Of a stretch of 20,458 bases of DNA, positions 12,772-20,458 are shown piece by piece. The stretch comes from DASUMP01 sp036277635 (GTDB taxonomy: Bacteria > Actinomycetota > Acidimicrobiia > IMCC26256 > PALSA-610). The stretch is taken from the NCBI GenBank assembly GCA_036277635.1, contig DASUMP010000267.1, positions 1 to 20,458 on the forward strand, in the 5' to 3' direction. Both the position numbers and the translations under genes were made by a program. Position 1 is the first letter of the stretch, and each line of letters begins with the position of its first letter. The notes beneath the pieces are model-generated. The model searched no databases and had not been told where the DNA came from. It worked only from the letters and a program-made list of their open reading frames with translations.

Positions 12772-14829
12772 GTGCGCTCGTTCATCGCCGGCATCTGCTC
12801 CGCCGCGGTCGTCACCGCCGGTCTCGCGGTTGCATCCGCGCCCGCCGGTGCGAGCCTCGGGGTCACCGGTACCCGACTCGTCAGCGCGCCCGGCGGCACC
12901 GAGGCGAACGGGAACATCGAGGAGTTCTCGCTCTCCCCCGACGGCACCTGGGCCGTGTTCACCTCCGACGCCTCCAACCTGGTCCCCGGCGACCTCAACG
13001 GCGTGCGCGACGTCTTCGCCGTCGACATGGCGACGGGGGCGATCTCACGAGTCAGTCGAGTCCCCGGCGGCGGTGAGGCCGAGAGCGATTCGTACGAACC
13101 GATGGTGTGCGACGGCGGCGAGATCGTCGTGTTCACGACCGACTCCGACTTCTTCGATGAAGACAACGACTTCAACGGCGCGTCCGACGTCTACATCGTG
13201 AAGCGCGACCTCGACGACGACGGGACCTTCGACGAGTTCGAGCAAGCCGGTGGCGTCGAGATCCGCCGGATGAGCGTCGCCGCCGACGGCACCGAACCCG
13301 ACTTCGGCGCGTACCACGGTGCGATCAGCGGCGACTGCTCGTGGGTCGCCTACGCAACCTCCGACGCCTTGGTCGACGCCGACACCAACGAGACCGACGA
13401 CATCTACGTCCGGCCGACCAGCGCCCAGAACATCAACCGGCGCGTCACCGGGACCGGCAGCGCCGACGGCGGCGGCGGCTTCCTCCCCGCGCTCAGCCAC
13501 AACGGCCGGTACCTCGTGTTCCCGTCGTTCGCGACCGACATCGTGCAGGCGTCGATCGGCAAGTTCGGCGTGTACCTGCGCGACCGCGACACCGACAACG
13601 ACGGCGCCTTCGACGAGACGAACCAAGTCGCCGACGAGTACATCAACAAGGCTGCGAACGGCACGGTGTCCAACGGCGGACCTGACGCAACCACCCGTCC
13701 GAGCATGACGCCCGACGGTCGCTGCGTCGCGTTCAAGTACTTCAACGGCTTCGAGCTCAGCGCCGACGCCCAGGCCAACGCCGTGTACGTGCGCGACCGC
13801 ACCGCGAACACGACGACGCTCGTGAGCAAGGACGCCGCCGGCATCACCGCCACCGAAGCCGCGCGTCCGTCGATCACCGACGACTGCGCATCAGTGCTCT
13901 TCGACTCGAGCGACAACACGCTCGACCCCGAGGACTCGAACCCGGCCCGCGACGCGTTCGTGAAGTCGTTGTCGACGGGCGAGCTCCAACTCGTGAGCCG
14001 CGGCGCCGACGGCAACGCGAAGCTCGGCGTCCATCTCGCCACCGCCATCATCGACCCGACGACCGCGATCGTCACGTCGACCGCGACCGAGTTGGGCGGG
14101 GCTCCGGGCTTCTCCGGCTCGCTCGACGTGTTCCGCCTCGTCGTCGGCGGCGACGTGATCGACACGACGCCTCCGACCAACGTCGCGATCAGCGGGGTGC
14201 CGGCGCGCTACACGATCGCGGGGACGTTCAACCTGGGGTACACCGCGACCGACGAGAACCTCGACGAGATCGTGCTGCAGCGCCGCACAGGCGCGTGGAA
14301 CGGATCACTGAACGCGTTCGCGACCTGGAAGACGTTCGCGACGCCGGGAACGACACCGGCGGCGCTGCTCCCCGGTTACAGCTACTGCTTCCGCGCCACG
14401 GCGAGCGACGGCGCCGGCAACGTCTCGGCGCCGACACCCGGGCGCTGCGTCACCCGGCCCCTCTCGTCAGGCTCGCTCGTCTACTCGACGGGTTCGAAGG
14501 CGTGGGTGAAGAAGCTCAACACGAAGGCGTACGCCGGCGCGCTCCGGACCACGAAGGTGCTCGGCGCGACCGCGATCCGCACCAGTGTGAAGGCGAACCG
14601 GATCGCGCTCCTCGTGACCCGCTGCTCGACCTGCGGATCGGTCAAGGTGTACTGGAACAACGTGCTCGTGAAGAGCGTGTCGACGGCGGGCGCCACGACC
14701 AAGTACAGCCAGTTCATCGAGGTCGCCGACTTCGGTGCTGTCCCCAAGACCGGCACGGTGAAGATCGTCGTGTCGAGCTCGGGCAAGCCCCTGTTCCTCG
14801 AAGGGCTCGCCGTGCTCAAGACCGCCTGA
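12772..14829 (+). CDS. Secreted PD40/TolB-like beta-propeller protein with calcium-loop-like inserts
   Basis: A 685-residue exported protein. The signal peptide (1-27) ends APAGA. Repeats of the PD40/TolB type cover about 45-455, with recurring patterns such as SLSPDGTWAVFTSDASNLVPGD, LSHNGRYLVFPSFATDI and MTPDGRCVAFKY. Two blades carry an inserted RDxDxDGxFDE motif (RDLDDDGTFDEFE 145-157; RDTDNDGAFDETN 272-284) resembling EF-hand or thrombospondin-3 calcium loops. An Ig/FN3-like domain (about 464-560, starting DTTPPTNVAISG) and a C-terminal beta-rich domain (about 565-685) follow. There is no anchor, so it is probably extracellular. The GTG at 12772 has GGAGG eight bases before it; the frame is open further upstream, but that extension would include the PHO-box region's downstream sequence and lacks a ribosome site. 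Function is not known; it could be an enzyme or a binding scaffold. Confidence 0.75.
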   Translation: MRSFIAGICSAAVVTAGLAVASAPAGASLGVTGTRLVSAPGGTEANGNIEEFSLSPDGTWAVFTSDASNLVPGDLNGVRDVFAVDMATGAISRVSRVPGGGEAESDSYEPMVCDGGEIVVFTTDSDFFDEDNDFNGASDVYIVKRDLDDDGTFDEFEQAGGVEIRRMSVAADGTEPDFGAYHGAISGDCSWVAYATSDALVDADTNETDDIYVRPTSAQNINRRVTGTGSADGGGGFLPALSHNGRYLVFPSFATDIVQASIGKFGVYLRDRDTDNDGAFDETNQVADEYINKAANGTVSNGGPDATTRPSMTPDGRCVAFKYFNGFELSADAQANAVYVRDRTANTTTLVSKDAAGITATEAARPSITDDCASVLFDSSDNTLDPEDSNPARDAFVKSLSTGELQLVSRGADGNAKLGVHLATAIIDPTTAIVTSTATELGGAPGFSGSLDVFRLVVGGDVIDTTPPTNVAISGVPARYTIAGTFNLGYTATDENLDEIVLQRRTGAWNGSLNAFATWKTFATPGTTPAALLPGYSYCFRATASDGAGNVSAPTPGRCVTRPLSSGSLVYSTGSKAWVKKLNTKAYAGALRTTKVLGATAIRTSVKANRIALLVTRCSTCGSVKVYWNNVLVKSVSTAGATTKYSQFIEVADFGAVPKTGTVKIVVSSSGKPLFLEGLAVLKTA

Positions 14830-14839
14830 GCCGCGCCTC

Positions 14840-14873
14840 GACCCGCCCGGGTGTTCGTCGCCACGGGCGGGTC
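14840..14873 (+). terminator. Hairpin terminator after the propeller gene
   Basis: GACCCGCCC (14840-14848) pairs perfectly with GGGCGGGTC (14865-14873); after a two-base bulge, GTG (14851-14853) can pair with CAC (14862-14864). It starts about ten bases after the stop codon and leaves only 23 bases before the next gene. There is no T-tract. Confidence 0.6.
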
Positions 14874-14882
14874 ACCGGTGGG

Positions 14883-14888
14883 TACGCT
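14883..14888 (+). promoter_or_regulatory. -10-like TACGCT hexamer, possibly driving a leaderless GH2 message
   Basis: TACGCT lies eight bases before the GH2 ATG and fits the actinobacterial TANNNT -10 pattern. There is no Shine-Dalgarno sequence between it and the ATG, so transcription could start at or next to the start codon. No convincing -35 box was found, and the hairpin of the previous gene occupies that place. Confidence 0.35.
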
Positions 14889-14896
14889 CGCCGGCG

Positions 14897-17014
14897 ATGG
14901 ACGAAGCGGAGCGTCCGAGCGTCGATCTCGGCGGATCGTGGCTCGTCCATCCCGCCACCGGCGACCTCCCGAAGGAGTTCTCGAGCCCCGACCTCGACGA
15001 CTCGGGGTGGACGCGAGCGAGGGTGCCCGGTCACTGGCGCCACGCCGCCGGCCTCGGCGAGCACGACGGCCCGGTGCTCTACCGACGCCGCTTCACGTGC
15101 CCTGACGCTCCGGCCTCGACGCGCCGGTTCCTCGAGCTCGACGGCGTCTTCTACTACGGCGACGTGTGGCTCGACGGCAGCTACGTCGGTGCGACCGAGG
15201 GCTACTTCGCGCCGCACGCCTTCGACGTCAGCGACGCGCTGCGCGACGGCGGCGACCACGTGCTCGCGATCGAGGTGGCGTCACCGCGCACCAGCGACCC
15301 CACGGCGAAACGCACGATCACCGGCATCTTCGGTCACTGGGACAACCTCGACGCCGACTGGAACCCCGGCGGCATCTGGCGCGACCTGCGCATCGCGGCG
15401 AGCGGCGCGGTGCGCATCGATCGGCTGCGCGTGCTGTGCACGGAAGCGACCGCGGAGCGCGGCCGCATCCTCGTCGACGTGACGCTCGACGCACCCGACG
15501 ACCCGCCCGCGGTCGCAGCGTTGTCGATCGAGGTCGTCGGTCCCGACGGCGAGCCGATCGCCCACGACGACCGCGAGGTGCCGCTGTCGCGCGGCACCAA
15601 CGGCATCGTGTGCACGGTGCCGGTCGAGGCCCCGCCGCGTTGGTGGCCGCGTGAGCACGGCACCCAACCCTTGTGCACGGTGGTCGTGACCGCGTCGGTC
15701 GACGGTGCGCCGAGCGACCGCCGCACCCGCCGCACCGCGTTCCGCGACGTGCGGCGCGACGGCGACGTGCTGGTCGTGAACGGCGAGCGCATGTTCCTCA
15801 AGGGCACGAACCTCGCGCCGACACGAGCCGCGCTCGGCGACGCCACCGCCGACGAGCTCGCGCGCGACATCACGCTCGCGGCCGATGCCAACCTCGACTT
15901 CGTGCGCGTGCACGGCCACGTGACCCGCCCCGAGCTCTACGACGCCGCCGACGAGCAGGGCATGCTCGTGTGGCAGGACTTCCCGCTGCAGTGGGGCTAC
16001 GCGCGCAGCGTGCGCAAGCAGGCGGTGCGCCAAGCGCGCGCGATGGTCGACCTGCTCGGCCACCACCCGAGCATCGTCCAGTGGTGCGCGCACAACGAGC
16101 CGTTCGCGATCGACCGGGCCCCCGGCACTCCGATCTCCCGACGCGCCGCGGCACGCCTCGCGGCGGGCTTCGCGCTGCCGAGCTGGAACAAGGACGTGCT
16201 CGACCGATCCGTCGCGCGCTCCCTGCACCGCGCCGATCCGAGCCGACCCGTGCTGCGCCACTCCGGGACCGTCACCACGCTCGACCACACCGGCGACAGC
16301 CACGTGTACTTCGGCTGGTACCACGGCGAGATGACCGACCTCGCGCCCGCGTTGCGCGCCGCGCCGCGTCTCGCGACGTTCGTGAGCGAGTTCGGCGCGC
16401 AGGCTGTGCCGTCGACATCGGCATGGATGCAGCCGGAGCGCTACCCCGACCTCGACTGGGAGACGCTGTCCCACAACCACCTGCTGCAACGCTCCCGCCT
16501 CGAGCGCTACGTGCCGGTCGACGAGTGCAAGACGTTCGAGGAGTGGACCGACGCCACCCAGGCGTACCAAGCCGCGCTCCTGCAGCTCCAGATCGAAGAC
16601 CTGCGCCGGCTCAAGTACCGACCGACGGCCGGCTTCGCGCAGTTCTGCCTCGCCGACTCGCACCCCGCGGTGTCCTGGTCGGTCCTCGACCACGAGCGCG
16701 TCCCCAAGCGCGGCTACCACGCGCTGCGCGACGCGTGCCGTCCGGTGCTGCCGATGGTCGAGCCGCGCGAAGGACTCGTGCACGTGGCCAACGACCGGCA
16801 CCGACCGTTGCTCGGCGCGGTCGTGGTGGTCGAGGTCGACGACCACCGGCGGGCCTTCACCGGCGACATCGCCGCCGACGCCGTGACCTACGTGGGCCAG
16901 GTGGCGCTCGGCGACGCGGTCGACGTACGGGTGCGCCTCGAACACCCCGACGTGGGCACGGTCGAGCAGGGGTACCCGCTGTCAGTCCTCGACATCGTCC
17001 GCCGCACGCGCTGA
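14897..17014 (+). CDS. Glycoside hydrolase family 2 protein (beta-mannosidase/beta-galactosidase-like)
   Basis: A 705-residue retaining glycosidase of the GH2 type. Order: sugar-binding jelly roll (about 10-175, with GGSWLVHP, PGHWRHA and LELDGVFYYGDVWLDGSYVG), Ig-like sandwich domain (about 176-285), TIM barrel (about 290-620) and a short C-terminal beta domain. The acid/base Glu is E401 in CAHNEPF and the probable nucleophile is E498 in FVSEFGAQ; both are present, so it should be active. The HNEP context is closer to beta-mannosidase or exo-glucosaminidase relatives than to LacZ, but the exact sugar is not decidable by eye. There is no signal peptide, so it would act in the cytoplasm on imported oligosaccharides or glycosides. 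No sugar transporter is adjacent. Confidence 0.85.
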   Translation: MDEAERPSVDLGGSWLVHPATGDLPKEFSSPDLDDSGWTRARVPGHWRHAAGLGEHDGPVLYRRRFTCPDAPASTRRFLELDGVFYYGDVWLDGSYVGATEGYFAPHAFDVSDALRDGGDHVLAIEVASPRTSDPTAKRTITGIFGHWDNLDADWNPGGIWRDLRIAASGAVRIDRLRVLCTEATAERGRILVDVTLDAPDDPPAVAALSIEVVGPDGEPIAHDDREVPLSRGTNGIVCTVPVEAPPRWWPREHGTQPLCTVVVTASVDGAPSDRRTRRTAFRDVRRDGDVLVVNGERMFLKGTNLAPTRAALGDATADELARDITLAADANLDFVRVHGHVTRPELYDAADEQGMLVWQDFPLQWGYARSVRKQAVRQARAMVDLLGHHPSIVQWCAHNEPFAIDRAPGTPISRRAAARLAAGFALPSWNKDVLDRSVARSLHRADPSRPVLRHSGTVTTLDHTGDSHVYFGWYHGEMTDLAPALRAAPRLATFVSEFGAQAVPSTSAWMQPERYPDLDWETLSHNHLLQRSRLERYVPVDECKTFEEWTDATQAYQAALLQLQIEDLRRLKYRPTAGFAQFCLADSHPAVSWSVLDHERVPKRGYHALRDACRPVLPMVEPREGLVHVANDRHRPLLGAVVVVEVDDHRRAFTGDIAADAVTYVGQVALGDAVDVRVRLEHPDVGTVEQGYPLSVLDIVRRTR

Positions 17015-17040
17015 CGCGACGACGAGACCTGCGCTCCGAT

Positions 17041-17094
17041 TCGAAGCGGTTTCGAGGCCTGCGAGTAGGGTTCGCACGAACGCACGAGCAGGCC
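17041..17094 (+). promoter_or_regulatory. Candidate sdh promoter region with nested inverted repeats
   Basis: A -10-like TAGGGT (17066-17071) lies between two 7-base inverted arms, GGCCTGC (17056-17062) and GCAGGCC (17088-17094). A second small palindrome, TTCG-CA-CGAA (17071-17080), sits at the expected start point, and TCGAA-n5-TTCGA (17041-17055) lies upstream where an activator or repressor could bind. The repeats are seen directly; their regulatory role is inferred and the -35 box is unclear. Confidence 0.35.
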
Positions 17095-17142
17095 GCAGCG
17101 GGGCTTTCGCGCCGTGTCCCGGCCACTCCGTCGGGGGAGGAC

Positions 17143-17970
17143 ATGGCCCAGGCAACGACCACCGACGGGCGTGGGGCGCCGCCGCCGGTCCGCTCCCGCC
17201 CCGCCCGCCGCCGACCCGCCCTCGTCGAGTTCTACCGCTCGGCCGTGGGCAAGAAGTGGGTCATGGGCGTCACCGGCGTGATGCTCATGGGCTTCGTGCT
17301 CGTGCACCTCGTCGGCAACCTCAAGCTCTACATCTCGCGCGAAGAGATGAACCTCTACGGCGAGGCGTTGCGCGACCTCGGCGGCCACCTCGTGCCGCAC
17401 ACCTCGATCCTCTGGGCGTTCCGCCTCGGCCTGATCGCCGCGTTCGCGCTCCACATCCACGCCGCGATCGCGCTCACCGTCATGAACCGCAAGGCCCGCC
17501 CCGTCGCCTACGCGTCGAAGCGCGACTACGTCGTCGCCAACTACGCGTCGCGCACGATGCGCTGGAGCGGCGTGATCCTCGCCCTGTACATCGTGTTCCA
17601 CCTCGCCGACCTCACGTGGGGCAGCGCCAACCCCGACTTCGTGCGCGGCGACCCGTACAACAACCTCGTGTACAGCCTGCAGCGTCCGCTCGTGGCCGCG
17701 CTCTACGTGGTGGCGAACCTCGCGCTCGGTCTGCACCTGATGCACGGCGCGTGGAGCCTCTTCCAGAGCCTCGGCCTCAACAACCCGAAGTACAACCACC
17801 TGCGCGCCCGCTTCGCGCAGGCGTTCACCGCGCTCGTGGTGCTCGGGAACCTCAGCTTCCCGGTGCTCGTCCAGCTGCACGTGGTCGAGCCCGCGTGCCC
17901 CGGCGGCGACCCGGTGGCCGAGTGCCCTGAAGAGAGCGGCATCTCCACCGCCGCGCCCGCGCACCGGTAG
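17143..17970 (+). CDS. sdhC: Succinate dehydrogenase/fumarate reductase cytochrome b subunit
   Basis: A 275-residue membrane anchor of complex II, of the single-subunit b558 type with five helices (about 38-58, 89-113, 140-160, 183-203, 228-247). Several His lie in or next to these helices and are candidate ligands for two hemes (H55, H104/H106, H153, H198/H201). It would carry electrons between the SdhB iron-sulfur centres and the quinone pool. The N-terminal 25 residues are basic and Pro-rich; the C-terminus carries two Cys (252, 261). The ATG at 17143 directly follows GGGGGAGG; an in-frame opening far upstream is a GC artefact. It is the first of three sdh genes, in an order like mycobacterial Sdh1. 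Confidence 0.92.
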   Translation: MAQATTTDGRGAPPPVRSRPARRRPALVEFYRSAVGKKWVMGVTGVMLMGFVLVHLVGNLKLYISREEMNLYGEALRDLGGHLVPHTSILWAFRLGLIAAFALHIHAAIALTVMNRKARPVAYASKRDYVVANYASRTMRWSGVILALYIVFHLADLTWGSANPDFVRGDPYNNLVYSLQRPLVAALYVVANLALGLHLMHGAWSLFQSLGLNNPKYNHLRARFAQAFTALVVLGNLSFPVLVQLHVVEPACPGGDPVAECPEESGISTAAPAHR

Positions 17971-17994
17971 CCCGGTCGGAAAGGACACACGTCG

Positions 17995-19904
<1,910 letters not shown>

Positions 19905-19908
<4 letters not shown>

Positions 19909-20458
19909 CCGAACCGACGCCCATGCACATCACCCTCTCGGTGTGGCGCCAGGCCGGCCCCGACGCCGACGGCCGGTTCGAGACCTACGAGCTGCCGAGC
20001 GTCAGCCCCGACATGTCGTTCCTCGAGATGCTCGACGTGCTCAACGAAGACCTGAACGACCGCGGCGAGGAGCCGATCGCCTTCGACCACGACTGTCGCG
20101 AGGGCATCTGCGGCTCGTGCGGCGTGATGATCGACGGCCAGGCCCACGGCCCCGAGCGCACCACCGCCACGTGCCAGCTGCACATGCGCAAGTTCGCCGA
20201 CGGCGACCACATCCGGGTCGAGCCGTGGCGTGCCGCGGCGTTCCCCGTCGTCAAAGACCTCATCGTCGACCGCACGCCGCTCGACACGATCGTCGACGCC
20301 GGCGGCTACATCTCCGTGCCTACCGGCGGCGCGCCCGACGCGAACCTGATCCCGGTGCCCAAGCCGGTCGCCGACGCCGCGATGGACGCCGCCGCGTGCA
20401 TCGGCTGCGGCGCGTGCGTCGCCGCGTGCCCGAACGGCGCCGCCAACCTCTTCACCGC
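19905..20458 (+). CDS. sdhB: Succinate dehydrogenase/fumarate reductase iron-sulfur subunit, 3' end outside window
   Basis: The N-terminal 184 residues of the complex II iron-sulfur protein, which passes electrons from SdhA flavin to SdhC heme. A ferredoxin-like domain holds the [2Fe-2S] ligands C64, C69, C72 and C90 (DCREGICGSCGVMIDGQ then TATCQLHMRKF). The second domain begins with the [4Fe-4S] motif CIGCGACVAACP (C165, C168, C171, C175). The ligands of the third cluster would lie beyond the window end. The wide C72-C90 spacing with HGPERTTATCQ is typical of the roughly 250-residue type-B SdhB. Translation is coupled to sdhA by the GTGA overlap. Confidence 0.94.

Noticed and set aside
15281..16945. 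Long minus-strand open frame opposite the GH2 gene
   Set aside because: It is a compositional shadow, while the plus strand carries conserved GH2 catalytic residues.
15673..17142. Open frame fused in front of sdhC through the GH2 gene
   Set aside because: It is an Arg/Pro-rich shadow of the GH2 gene. The SdhC start is fixed by GGGGGAGG before the ATG at 17143.

Overview
The window is about 20.5 kb of very GC-rich, gene-dense DNA with GTG/TTG starts, GGAGG-type ribosome sites and repeated 4-base stop/start overlaps. With Sec-exported proteins, sortase-type features and an SdhC-A-B operon, this points to a high-GC actinobacterium. An Acidimicrobiia-like lineage is possible, but that is inference because no rRNA or marker gene is present. 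No tRNA, rRNA, CRISPR array, insertion sequence or phage gene was seen. No gene-free gap exceeds 200 bases.

Layout. (1) 1-632: 3' part of an EamA-family transporter, convergent with a Phd/YefM-PIN toxin-antitoxin pair (593-1218, minus strand) that carries a palindromic operator. (2) 1356-2756, minus: a MoxR/magnesium-chelatase-like AAA+ ATPase. (3) 2830-7916, minus: a phosphate-uptake operon in the order pstC-pstA-pstB-pstS-lipoprotein, tightly coupled, with a PHO-box-like repeat in front of pstC. (4) 8103-11017, plus, divergent from pstC: a secreted PstS-like protein with an extra neocarzinostatin-like N-terminal domain and an LAXTG-type C-terminal signal, translationally coupled to a sortase-fold membrane protein that has lost its catalytic His and Cys. 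(5) 11140-12579: another secreted PstS-like binding protein. (6) 12772-14829: a secreted PD40 beta-propeller with calcium-loop-like inserts, preceded by the best PHO-box-like repeat of the window. (7) 14897-17014: a cytoplasmic-looking GH2 glycosidase. (8) 17143-20458: sdhC-sdhA-sdhB (sdhB cut by the window end).

How the parts may work together. Regions 3-6 look like an extended phosphate-starvation locus. One ABC permease (PstCAB) is accompanied by three different PstS-like proteins: one tethered by a C-terminal membrane helix, one with a sorting-signal-like tail, and one apparently released. Direct repeats of the GTTCAC type spaced 11 bp lie in front of pstC and the propeller gene, and more weakly in front of the third binding protein. 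This suggests common control by a PhoP-like regulator encoded elsewhere.

The most unusual element is the pair at 8103-11017: a predicted catalytically dead sortase encoded in a 4-bp overlap with the very protein that carries an LATTG sorting motif. I know of no described system of this form. The sdh operon and the GH2 gene look like ordinary metabolism.
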